Shown here one piece after another: positions 8,074 through 14,825 of a DNA stretch of 64,000 bases. The stretch covers positions 1 through 64,000 of IMG/VR virus record IMGVR_UViG_3300037258_000161; one strand, given 5' to 3'. Source of the DNA: a virus. The notes beneath the pieces are model-generated. The model was not told where the DNA came from and did no database searches. It was given only the letters and a program-made list of their open reading frames with translations. The stretch's first letter is position 1. Every line of letters begins with the position of its first letter. The translations under genes and the position numbers were made by a program.

Positions 8074-8321
8074 CCGCCCTGGACGGGTGGGCCCCGCCGC
8101 CGGAGGAGTTCCGCCGGCTCGGTTTCAGTGGCCTGTTCACTGCCGAGTCTGAGGCGAGCGCGGAGACGCTGGACATCTGGGAGCCGAGGATGCCGTGCCT
8201 GCTGCCGGGGGACCGCTGGGTGGCACTGCGGGCCGACCGGGAGCGGGGAACCATCACGGTGGTGCGCCGGGATGACTCGGCGATCTGGGAGGCGTTCACA
8301 ACGCGGGGAGGTGCAGCGTGA
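8070..8321 (+). CDS. Hypothetical protein
   Basis: 83 residues. Starts at an ATG overlapping the previous TGA and ends with a GTGA overlap. The C-terminal half looks like a small beta barrel (LLPGDRWVALRADRERGTITVVRR). No family recognised. Confidence 0.5.
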   Translation: MTALDGWAPPPEEFRRLGFSGLFTAESEASAETLDIWEPRMPCLLPGDRWVALRADRERGTITVVRRDDSAIWEAFTTRGGAA

Positions 8322-8467
8322 GCACCCGGGTGGTCCGCGACTTCCGGCCCTTCCCTGTCCCGCATGATTCCAGGGAGGCTGCACGGTGGGCACTGAGGAC
8401 GGTACCGGCCGGCCTTGTCCTGGGGTTAGGGCTGGGCTGGCTGATCGGCCACTGGCGGCACAGGTGA
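8318..8467 (+). CDS. 49-residue membrane protein
   Basis: GTG at 8318 to TGA at 8465-8467. A short basic N-terminus precedes a single transmembrane helix (VPAGLVLGLGLGWLIGHW). It is the last gene of the coupled run that begins at 4655. The next gene is on the opposite strand 4 bp away. Role unknown. Confidence 0.5.
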   Translation: MSTRVVRDFRPFPVPHDSREAARWALRTVPAGLVLGLGLGWLIGHWRHR

Positions 8468-8471
8468 GCGA

Positions 8472-8648
8472 TCAGGCGCTGCGAGCCGGCCGCTTCGGCG
8501 GTTCGTCTGTGTCACCGATCCAGAATCGCAGCAGCCCGATCACCAGCGCGTTGACGTCTGTTCCAGTCTCGGTCACGGCGGCTTGCACGCGCTCCCTCAG
8601 TTCTTCCGGCGGTCGTGGTGTGATCGCCCGGTTGCGATGCTTGCCCAT
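8472..8648 (-). CDS. Ribbon-helix-helix-like DNA-binding protein
   Basis: 58 residues from the ATG at 8648. The order is a basic strand (KHRNRAITPRP), a helix (EELRERVQAAVTE) and a second helix (DVNALVIGLLRFWIG), which fits an Arc/CopG-type ribbon-helix-helix fold. An in-frame ATG at 8678 is rejected because two palindromic operators (8666-8679 and 8701-8712) would fall in or at the coding start. It is the only minus-strand gene in the early arm. The palindromes suggest autoregulation and possible control of the rightward gene at 8762. It could be a lysogeny or early-gene repressor; that is inference. Confidence 0.6.
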   Translation of the reverse strand: MGKHRNRAITPRPPEELRERVQAAVTETGTDVNALVIGLLRFWIGDTDEPPKRPARSA

Positions 8649-8665
8649 GACAGCGATCTTCGCAT

Positions 8666-8712
8666 AGTGGCTTGCCACTCGTCCAGTCCGGCGATAGGCT
8701 GTGGCTAGCCAC
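8666..8712. promoter_or_regulatory. Paired palindromic operators
   Basis: Two near-identical palindromes: AGTGGCTTGCCACT (8666-8679) and GTGGCTAGCCAC (8701-8712). Centres are 34 bp apart, about three helical turns. They lie between the ribbon-helix-helix-like gene (-) and the rightward gene at 8762, as expected for a cooperative autoregulatory operator. Confidence 0.6.
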
Positions 8713-8761
8713 TAGGAAGGTACCTCAGGTGCCCCAGTTGACTGGCGAGGAGGCTGACGCG

Positions 8762-8965
8762 ATGACTGCGGCGCGACCGCTGCTGTTCCTCGACGTTGAC
8801 GGCCCGCTGAACCCGTACGCGGCGGACCACGCCTACGCGGCCGAGCACACCACGGCCCCGTTCCTGCTCCAGTCGGTGAGCCCGCGCGTCGGCCTGCTGG
8901 CTGATGACTTCCGCACGCTGACCGAGTGGGCCCTGAGTATCGAGCCCGCGCCCAAGGAGGGCTAG
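8762..8965 (+). CDS. Truncated HAD-like phosphatase fragment
   Basis: 67 residues from an ATG with a GAGGAGG ribosome site. The N-terminus has the HAD nucleophile motif LLFLDVDGPLNPYAA (DxD). A full HAD domain needs motifs II-IV over 150 or more residues; here the protein ends after ~35 more residues unlike HAD (VSPRVGLLADDFRTLTEW). It is probably an internally deleted remnant or a fusion of two gene ends and is unlikely to be active. Confidence 0.55.
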   Translation: MTAARPLLFLDVDGPLNPYAADHAYAAEHTTAPFLLQSVSPRVGLLADDFRTLTEWALSIEPAPKEG

Positions 8966-8969
8966 AGAG

Positions 8970-9185
8970 ATGGCCGACTACACGAGCCGGACCGTGACGA
9001 CGACCCGCAAGGAGTACGCACTCCGGTCCCCGACCAACTGGGCCGAGGTGGGCAAGGTCATTGCGGTGATCGAGGGGGAACTGTCCGCCAAGCGCACCTA
9101 CGACAACGACGTGACCGTAGAGGCGCGGGACGACGAGATCGTGTTCTGGTTCGACGTGCCCTCTGGCGGGGAGCCCACCCCATGA
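8970..9185 (+). CDS. Small conserved-looking phage protein
   Basis: 71 residues. Beta-rich with the segment LRSPTNWAEVGKVIAVIEGEL and a C-terminal VTVEARDDEIVFWFD strand. This pattern recurs, as I remember, in Streptomyces phage small proteins, but no function is known to me. Overlaps the next gene by 4 bp. Confidence 0.6.
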   Translation: MADYTSRTVTTTRKEYALRSPTNWAEVGKVIAVIEGELSAKRTYDNDVTVEARDDEIVFWFDVPSGGEPTP

Positions 9186-9694
9186 CCACCATCAAGGCAG
9201 GCGACGAGTTGCGAGCCGCCGCGAAACTGATGCGGGAGCGCGCCATGGCGGCGACACCCGGCCCGTGGGAGCGTCCGCTCGACACCCGGCACAAGAACGT
9301 CGTCATCGCTGCACTGCCCGAGGGTGAGCAAGGCTCATGGATCAGCGGCACGATCCCGGCCGAGTTCGCCAGCCATAGCGGCATCACCGGGCGCTACGCC
9401 GGGCAGCGGGAGCGCGTAAGTGTCGTGGAGGCGAACATCTGGTCGATCGGCGGCTTCACGCGCAAGCGCAGCGGCCGGGACCTGGACTACATCGCCAGCA
9501 TGAACCCTGTTGTCGCGCTGGCCGTCGCTGATTGGCTGGACAACGAGGCTGCGGCCACGGAACTGGTTGCTGCGGAAGGCCCTGCGATAGGACTACCGAC
9601 GCCTGCTGCGGTCAAGCTCGCCCGCGCCTACCTCGGCAAGCAGATCGAGGCTCCGGCCAAGGTAGCCACCACCTTCACCGAGCAGGAGGGCTAG
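9182..9694 (+). CDS. Ea22-like early phage protein
   Basis: 170 residues. It contains the pattern LRAAAKLMRERAMAATPGPWE and later DYIASMNPVVALAVADWLD. This layout (an ATPGPW motif, then an IA.MNP..A....DWL motif) is widespread in phage early proteins of the Ea22-like type with unknown role. The gene at 10673 is a second, shorter member (ATRAPWRAHD and DAAFIAAARADVPRLL). Confidence 0.6.
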   Translation: MTTIKAGDELRAAAKLMRERAMAATPGPWERPLDTRHKNVVIAALPEGEQGSWISGTIPAEFASHSGITGRYAGQRERVSVVEANIWSIGGFTRKRSGRDLDYIASMNPVVALAVADWLDNEAAATELVAAEGPAIGLPTPAAVKLARAYLGKQIEAPAKVATTFTEQEG

Positions 9695-9696
9695 GC

Positions 9697-9885
9697 ATGG
9701 CCGCACCGTTGCTGTCCCCGCGCGAGTGGACTGAGCGCTGGACCGCACTCAAGGACCACCTCGGCACTCACCGGCAGGTCCGTCACGATCTTGCCCTGAA
9801 GTCCGGTGGCAGCAGTTACGACGAAGGCGTCATCCACGGCCTTGAAGTGGCGCTGGCCAAGATGGAAGAACTGGAGCAGTCATGA
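9697..9885 (+). CDS. Small hypothetical protein
   Basis: 62 residues from an ATG two bases after the previous stop, coupled by ATGA to the next. Helical (PREWTERWTALKDHLGTHRQ; VIHGLEVALAKMEELEQS). No family recognised. Confidence 0.5.
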   Translation: MAAPLLSPREWTERWTALKDHLGTHRQVRHDLALKSGGSSYDEGVIHGLEVALAKMEELEQS

Positions 9886-10163
9886 CCGATGCCGAGATGA
9901 TCCACGCCGGCGAAGTCGGGCCGGGCGCAGCCCTGCTGATCAGCGACAGCGGCGCATTCGTCCTGCGCAGCGGTGGCCACTCCACGGAACTGGACGCCGA
10001 CGCCCTCATCGCCGCGATTACCCGAGCAGGGCCACTGGCCGCACTCGTGGCCCGGTCGGCGACTCCCATCAGCGGGATGTCCGGCCCGGTTGAGCGGATG
10101 CTGGCGCGGTTCGGCTGCGAGCGCGTGGCTGGGACCCCTCCAGCAGGAGAGGGAGACCAGTGA
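9882..10163 (+). CDS. Small hypothetical protein
   Basis: 93 residues, ATGA-coupled. Short beta segments around SGAFVLRSGG and an Ala/Leu helix (ALIAAITRAGPLAALVARS). No family recognised. Confidence 0.5.
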   Translation: MTDAEMIHAGEVGPGAALLISDSGAFVLRSGGHSTELDADALIAAITRAGPLAALVARSATPISGMSGPVERMLARFGCERVAGTPPAGEGDQ

Positions 10164-10336
10164 GCGAGACCGAACTGCTGGCCGAGATCACCAGGCTTGC
10201 CGCCGAGCTGACCGCGATAGCAGGAGCCTCCCTCACGTTCACCGGGCGTGTCACCGTGCAGCCTTCACCGGAGGCACAGCGGGCCGCGGCGAGACTCCTG
10301 GCGGAGATCGGGCGCCAGGGAGAGGGGAAGCGCTAG
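10160..10336 (+). CDS. Small helical protein
   Basis: 58 residues from GTG at 10160, coupled by GTGA, stop TAG at 10334-10336. Two helices (ELLAEITRLAAELTAIAG and EAQRAAARLLAEIGRQ) flank a short strand. Unknown. Confidence 0.5.
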   Translation: MSETELLAEITRLAAELTAIAGASLTFTGRVTVQPSPEAQRAAARLLAEIGRQGEGKR

Positions 10337-10338
10337 CT

Positions 10339-10476
10339 ATGGACGTAGTGTTCGGGGCGCTCGACTGGATCGCGCTGCACTTGTTCCGGCGCCGTGTCCG
10401 GTGGCCCTGCTGGCTGCTGGACTGGGCCTGGTCGCGGCAGGCCACCCCGTACGTCGCAGGAGACGGGGAGCGGTGA
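10339..10476 (+). CDS. 45-residue Trp-rich protein
   Basis: ATG at 10339, two bases after the previous stop. The product is aromatic and basic (LDWIALHLFRRRVRWPCWLL), amphipathic and possibly membrane-associated. GTGA overlap with the next gene supports it. Confidence 0.45.
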   Translation: MDVVFGALDWIALHLFRRRVRWPCWLLDWAWSRQATPYVAGDGER

Positions 10477-10676
10477 GCGAGGATGCAGCTCGCGGCCAGT
10501 GGAACCCGGAGAACCTGCCCGAGGTTGTTGTCCACCGTTGCCCTCCGGCGGGAAGCGGGGAAATGCCTTGCTGTGGCCGGACACCCATTGAGGTTCCGCT
10601 GCACCACAGGCTCACACTGGACCCCGGACTTGTCACCTGCCCGGGACGGGAAATCGGCATCGAGGGGGAGCAGTGA
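10473..10676 (+). CDS. Small Cys-containing protein
   Basis: 67 residues from GTG at 10473. Cysteines in HRCPP, MPCCGRTPIEVP and LVTCPG could bind zinc. Coupled on both sides. Function unknown. Confidence 0.55.
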   Translation: MSEDAARGQWNPENLPEVVVHRCPPAGSGEMPCCGRTPIEVPLHHRLTLDPGLVTCPGREIGIEGEQ

Positions 10677-11110
10677 ACGGGACCCCGGCTGACCCTCTGG
10701 CCGCGTTCCTGGCCGACGCAGGGGAGCGGGAACGGGCCGCGACCAGGGCCCCGTGGCGGGCACACGACACCTGGCTTGAGTCCGGCGGTCACACGGCGAC
10801 AGTCCTGTCAGGCGAAGGTAACGCCACCGACCTGCGGGCATGGCTCCCGACCTTCGCAGGAGGCCTCGTGGCATGGGACGAGGGGCGCAACGCCTGGAAT
10901 GACGCCGCGTTCATCGCCGCGGCAAGGGCAGACGTCCCCCGTCTCCTCGCTGCGGTTGAGAAGGTGCTGGCACTCGCCGCCAAGCATGAGCACGGGGCCA
11001 CGCGTTGGGAGGACCCGCTGCCGGTGCCAACGTGGATCCCAGAACTACGCGAGGTCATCTCCCGCGAGCTCCTGGGTCCGGAAACCACTAGCACCGAGAT
11101 GGAAGGATGA
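10673..11110 (+). CDS. Ea22-like early phage protein, second copy
   Basis: 145 residues from GTG. Shares the ATRAPWRAHD... DAAFIAAARADVPRLLAAVEKVLAL layout with the protein at 9182. Last gene before RtcB, which starts only 5 bases downstream, so RtcB is likely in the same early transcript. Confidence 0.6.
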   Translation: MNGTPADPLAAFLADAGERERAATRAPWRAHDTWLESGGHTATVLSGEGNATDLRAWLPTFAGGLVAWDEGRNAWNDAAFIAAARADVPRLLAAVEKVLALAAKHEHGATRWEDPLPVPTWIPELREVISRELLGPETTSTEMEG

Positions 11111-11114
11111 GTAC

Positions 11115-12287
11115 GTGCAGCAACTGTCAAAGCGCCTCATGAACTGGGCTTCGATCCTGGAGGACAACACCCGGGAGCAGGCCGAGCGCACGTCTACGAT
11201 GCCGTTCATCTTCCCGCACGTGGCCCTGATGCCCGACGCTCACCTCGGCAAGGGCTGCAGCGTAGGGACAGTGGTCCCCACCCTCGGCGCGATCATGCCA
11301 GCTTGCGTTGGCGTCGATATCGGATGTGGGATGCAGGCCGTCCGTACCCAGTTCACGGCGGAGCGCGTACGGGAGCGCGGGAGCCTGGCTGCGCTGCGGG
11401 TGGCGATCGAGAACGCGATCCCACTGTCGGCCGGGAAGTACAACGAGACCCTGCGGGATGACCCGGGGACCGCAGCGCGCATCGCAGACCTTGAAGGCCA
11501 TGACGGTGCGGAGAGCGCCGAGCGGATCGCCCCGAACTGGCGGCTGCAGCTCGGCTCGCTCGGCAGCGGCAACCACTTCATCGAGATCAGCCTCGATGAG
11601 CAGGGCGACGTGTGGCTGTTCCTGCACTCCGGGTCGCGCGGGGTCGGGAACAAGCTTGCCGTCCGGCACATCAAGATCGCGCTTGAGCAGTGCCGCAAGC
11701 GGTGGATCTCGCTGCCCGATCCCGACCTGGCCTACCTGGTGCAGGGTGACCGGGAGTTCTGGGACTACATCCGTGACCTGCGGTGGGCGCAGAACTTCGC
11801 GCTGCTGAACCGCGCCGAGATGATGGACCGGGTCACGCAGTGCCTCGCTGAGTGGATGAACGAGCCGGTCACGGCACGGGAGACCGTCGCGTGCCACCAC
11901 AACTACACAGAACAAGAGCGCCACTTCGGGAAGGACGTGTGGCTGAGCCGCAAAGGCGCGATCGACGCGTCCGAGGGCACGCCCGGCCTGATCCCCGGCT
12001 CGATGGGCACCCGCTCCTACGTCGTGACCGGGAAGGGCGACCGTCTGGCGCTCAATTCCTCGCCGCACGGTGCCGGCCGCCAGCACTCCCGCTCCTCGGC
12101 GCGCAAGACCTTCACCCGGGCCGAGCTGGACGCGGCGATGGAGGGCATCGAGTGGCGGCAGACCGATGCCTTCCTGGATGAGATCCCGGGGGCCTACAAG
12201 CCGATCGATGTTGTGATGGAAGATGCGAGCGATCTTGTGGAGATCCGCCACACGCTGCGCCAGATCGTGAACGTGAAGGGCGACTAG
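11115..12287 (+). CDS. rtcB: RNA-splicing ligase RtcB
   Basis: 390 residues from GTG at 11115 with a GGAAGG ribosome site. All family motifs are visible: MPDAHLGKGCSVGTVV (~33-50), GVDIGCGM with the metal-binding Cys (~67-75), LGSGNHFIEI (~150), GSRGVGN, CHHNY, the guanylate-binding HGAGR (~317), and the terminal lysine in VNVKGD. RtcB joins 2',3'-cyclic-phosphate or 3'-phosphate RNA ends to 5'-OH ends using GTP and Mn2+, the ends left by anticodon nucleases. It is full length. It runs toward tRNA-Pro, with the CCA enzyme and an RlaP-like nucleotidyltransferase converging from the other side, so a tRNA repair role is the natural reading. Confidence 0.95.
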   Translation: MQQLSKRLMNWASILEDNTREQAERTSTMPFIFPHVALMPDAHLGKGCSVGTVVPTLGAIMPACVGVDIGCGMQAVRTQFTAERVRERGSLAALRVAIENAIPLSAGKYNETLRDDPGTAARIADLEGHDGAESAERIAPNWRLQLGSLGSGNHFIEISLDEQGDVWLFLHSGSRGVGNKLAVRHIKIALEQCRKRWISLPDPDLAYLVQGDREFWDYIRDLRWAQNFALLNRAEMMDRVTQCLAEWMNEPVTARETVACHHNYTEQERHFGKDVWLSRKGAIDASEGTPGLIPGSMGTRSYVVTGKGDRLALNSSPHGAGRQHSRSSARKTFTRAELDAAMEGIEWRQTDAFLDEIPGAYKPIDVVMEDASDLVEIRHTLRQIVNVKGD

Positions 12288-12296
12288 CGCTCCCGC

Positions 12297-12305
12297 TGTT
12301 ACGAT
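12297..12305 (+). promoter_or_regulatory. Extended -10 promoter for the tRNA transcript
   Basis: TG-T-TACGAT is an extended -10 (TGnTAnnnT) just after the rtcB stop. No good -35 is visible. The expected start near 12312 lies at the base of the hairpin at 12314, so the RNA would begin with that structure and continue into the tRNA. Confidence 0.4.
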
Positions 12306-12313
12306 GGATACAC

Positions 12314-12372
12314 CGGTCGGGAGGAGGCGCACCATGCGGGAACTGTCCGCCGCCAGCGCCTTCTCCCGACCG
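12314..12372 (+). promoter_or_regulatory. 17-bp hairpin holding the ribosome site of a 15-codon leader ORF
   Basis: CGGTCGGGAGGAGGCGC (12314-12330) pairs with GCGCCTTCTCCCGACCG (12356-12372), 17 bp with one G-U. The 5' arm contains a strong GGGAGGAGG ribosome site and the loop contains ATG 12334, opening a 15-codon ORF (MRELSAASAFSRPRP, stop 12379-12381). The tRNA starts 15 bases later. It may be an rtcB terminator, an attenuator, or a processing signal for the tRNA 5' end. Confidence 0.55.
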
Positions 12373-12395
12373 CGACCCTGACTGTGCTCTGCCAG

Positions 12396-12469
12396 CGGGG
12401 TGTGGGGAAGGTTGGTATCCCGCGTGATTTGGGATCACGAGATCGCCGGTTCGAATCCGGTCACCCCGA
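12396..12469 (+). tRNA. tRNA-Pro (anticodon TGG)
   Basis: A complete cloverleaf: acceptor CGGGGTG/CACCCCG (7 bp), D stem GGGA/TCCC, anticodon stem CGTGA/TCACG with loop TTTGGGA (anticodon TGG), 5-nt variable loop, T stem GCCGG/CCGGT with loop TTCGAAT, discriminator A. The C1-G72 pair is characteristic of tRNA-Pro. The CCA end is not encoded, so it must be added; the phage itself encodes a CCA-adding enzyme at 13413-14825. The last 9 bases overlap the 3' end of the antisense gene at 12461. Confidence 0.93.
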
Positions 12470-12736
12470 CGAGTCCTCCAGGCGCCTGATCCCGGCCGGG
12501 TCGTAGAGGAACCATCCCTCCCGTCCCCCGACCGCTGACGACGCGTACCAGCGGATCCCCACACACCAGCGGCCATGACGGTCCCTGCGCTGGCCGATGA
12601 CCCGGGCATCCGCCCAGGTGCCGTCCTGGAGCAGCACCCCGGCATCGGAGTCCTCGAGCCTGGTACTGCCTTCCACGGCATCTGCGGGCATGGCGCGCTC
12701 AAGCTGGGGCTCGCGGGAGGGGTCGGAGATGGTCAC
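12461..12736 (-). CDS. Small protein at the end of the RNA-repair operon
   Basis: 91 residues from GTG at 12736, overlapping the previous stop (GTGA). The core (GVLLQDGTWADARVIG, then WCVGIRWYA, then GREGWFLYDPAGIRRL) looks like a small SH3-like beta barrel of a type I believe is common in Streptomyces genomes. The TGA lies inside the acceptor/T-arm end of the convergent tRNA-Pro gene. Function unknown; its place in the operon hints at RNA binding. Confidence 0.6.
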   Translation of the reverse strand: MTISDPSREPQLERAMPADAVEGSTRLEDSDAGVLLQDGTWADARVIGQRRDRHGRWCVGIRWYASSAVGGREGWFLYDPAGIRRLEDSSG

Positions 12737-13416
12737 CCGGTCCACATGGCCGAGCGCACCCGCAGCAGCCACGCCTCGGCCGCAGCCTCGTCCGGGTCGG
12801 CCGGGAGCGGCGTCCGGATGGTGTCGAAGTCATGCTCAGCCTCGGCCAGCAGCGCGCGGGCCGCGTCGAGATCCCCGGCCGCCACCTGCTCCCCGAACTC
12901 GAAGAACTCGGCCGGGTTGCCCAGCCGCACATGCAGTTCGCCGGTCCGGTACAGTTCCCGTCCCTGCACGACCAGCCGCTTGAGGTGCCTCGCGTGCTTT
13001 GCCGTGCGCTTCCTGGTGTCGGCCGAGAACGAGCCGTCGCCACGGTTTTCCAGCTTCCGGAATTGCTGGGTGGCATACCCGAGGTGCGCATCCCTGACCC
13101 GCTTCGCAGACAGCAGCAACGAGCGGATGCCCACCAGCTCGTCGCCGAGGGGAGTGCGGACCTCCCACGAGTCCAGCCACACCAGCTCCGTGACGGTCGG
13201 GTTGCCGCCCAGGGCGAGCGAGACCCACTTCCGGGCCTCGTGGCAGGTGGAGTCCGGGTGCGTGGTGACGTGCGATTCCTGCGGCTTGTGCAGGCCATGG
13301 AACGCCACCGTGGGCGCAGCGAAAACGCCCAGCCTGTCAACGTCGGACTCCGGCGTGGCCAGCCCGTAAGCGGTTGAGCCCACCACGCCTGCCAGCAGGA
13401 TCGTTCCCGGGATCAT
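12733..13416 (-). CDS. RlaP/YcgL-type nucleotidyltransferase
   Basis: 227 residues from ATG 13416, preceded by GGAGGGAGG; an in-frame ATG at 13443 is less likely. The N-terminus has the polymerase-beta nucleotidyltransferase signature GSTAYGLATPESDVDRLGV (GS, then DxD). A helical region follows (ARKWVSLALGGNPTVTELVWL; RTAKHARHLKRLVVQGREL). This matches the family described as RNA-repair-ligase-associated RlaP (PF10127). It probably transfers a nucleotide to an RNA end. It is coupled (GTGA/ATGA) to the small protein downstream and the CCA enzyme upstream. Confidence 0.8.
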   Translation of the reverse strand: MIPGTILLAGVVGSTAYGLATPESDVDRLGVFAAPTVAFHGLHKPQESHVTTHPDSTCHEARKWVSLALGGNPTVTELVWLDSWEVRTPLGDELVGIRSLLLSAKRVRDAHLGYATQQFRKLENRGDGSFSADTRKRTAKHARHLKRLVVQGRELYRTGELHVRLGNPAEFFEFGEQVAAGDLDAARALLAEAEHDFDTIRTPLPADPDEAAAEAWLLRVRSAMWTG

Positions 13417-14825
13417 GCGGCCTCCCTCCGTGCGGCGAACCATGCGAGCGCGCCGGCCTCGTCATCGAACTCCCCGGCATCCTGCGCCGCGAGGGCGGCA
13501 GCAAGAACCGGCTTAAACGCCGGGCCCGGGATCATCCCGGCAGCGATGAGGTGGTCTCCGGTCAGCAGCCCCTTCGCGGGCCGCTCGGTCACCCTGAGTC
13601 CTGCCGCGAGTTCCAGCCAGCGGGCAGCCGGGTTCGCTGCCTGCGGATCGCCGCGCCCGGCCCGGTCAGCGCCGCAGACGATCGCCAGCTCGGCCATCGT
13701 CGCGGGCACGAGCCGCCGCGCCAGCCTGCGCACGGCTGGCTTTGTCGGCCGCCCGGTGCAGCACATGTGCTCTTTCACTAGCGGGACAATGTGCGCGATC
13801 ACCCCCTCCGGGCAGGCGACCGAGCGGAGGAATGCCTGGGCCGGCCCAACCCCCGCCGTAGCGTGGCCCTGGGATGTGATCCGCCCCCCGGTCCGCTGGG
13901 TGTGCGTCACCTTGCCCAGGTCGTGCAGGAGTGCGCCCATGACGACCACGAAGCGGTCAGCGCCAGTCAGCCCTGCGTCGTCGGCCAGTCCCGCGGCCTG
14001 GTCCCCGGCCAGCCCGGAGTGGACGTGGACATCTCCCTCCGGGTGCCATGCCGGGTCCTGCTCGACTTCGTGCAGGGATGCGATCTGCGGGAAGTGCCGC
14101 TCCCATCCGGTGTCCGCCAGCACCGTGAGTGCGGCGCTGAGGTGCCTGCCCTTGGTGCCGATCTTCTCGAACTCCACCCAGACGCGCTCTACTGGCAGCT
14201 CGGCGTAGGAGTCCGCCAGTGAGCGGCAGAGCGCGGCGGTTTCCGGGGCGAGCGTGAAGCCGAACCGGGCGGCGAACTGCACTGCGCGCAGCACTCGCAG
14301 CGGATCCTCGGCGAACGCGGCAGACGTGTGCCGCAGGATTCCGGCCCGGATGTCAGCTGTGCCCCCGTGGCAATCGACAACCTCGCCGGTCTCCGGGTCG
14401 AGCAGGATCGCGTTCATCGTGAAGTCGCGCCGGGCGCTCGCCTCCGCGAAGCTGAGGCTCATGTCGGGGAAGACCTCGAAGCCGCGGTGACCGGTACTGA
14501 CCTTCCGCTCCCGGCGCGGGACGTTCACGTCGAGGTCAGTCTCCCCGGCGCGGATCTTGAGCACGCCGAAGCTCTTGCCGACCTCGTCCACCCGCCCGGC
14601 CTGGCTGAGAGCTTCCGCCACGGCGGCGAAGGTCAGGCCGTAGACCTCAATGTCGATGTCCTTGGCCGCGTGGCCCGCGCCGATGATGGCATCCCGGACG
14701 CACCCGCCGACGAGCATGGGCCGTCCGCCTGCGCCACGGATGGCGGCAAGGATGCGCCCCGTCTCAGGATCAAGGTGCGTGGTGATGGTCACGGTAGGTG
14801 CTCTCTCGTTGGTGGAGGTGGTCAC
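13413..14825 (-). CDS. cca: CCA-adding tRNA nucleotidyltransferase
   Basis: 470 residues from GTG 14825, which overlaps the HNH stop; GTG 14792 (459 residues) is the alternative. Motifs in order: GGCVRDAI, DIDIEVYG (catalytic carboxylates), RRDFTMNAILLDPETGEVVD, EDPLRVLRAVQFAARFGF, and a C-terminal HD domain (LLHDLGKVTHT). This is a full-length class II bacterial CCA enzyme with HD domain, which builds or repairs the 3' CCA end of tRNAs. The phage tRNA-Pro has no encoded CCA and is a likely client. Phage copies are uncommon. Confidence 0.93.
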   Translation of the reverse strand: MTTSTNERAPTVTITTHLDPETGRILAAIRGAGGRPMLVGGCVRDAIIGAGHAAKDIDIEVYGLTFAAVAEALSQAGRVDEVGKSFGVLKIRAGETDLDVNVPRRERKVSTGHRGFEVFPDMSLSFAEASARRDFTMNAILLDPETGEVVDCHGGTADIRAGILRHTSAAFAEDPLRVLRAVQFAARFGFTLAPETAALCRSLADSYAELPVERVWVEFEKIGTKGRHLSAALTVLADTGWERHFPQIASLHEVEQDPAWHPEGDVHVHSGLAGDQAAGLADDAGLTGADRFVVVMGALLHDLGKVTHTQRTGGRITSQGHATAGVGPAQAFLRSVACPEGVIAHIVPLVKEHMCCTGRPTKPAVRRLARRLVPATMAELAIVCGADRAGRGDPQAANPAARWLELAAGLRVTERPAKGLLTGDHLIAAGMIPGPAFKPVLAAALAAQDAGEFDDEAGALAWFAARREAA

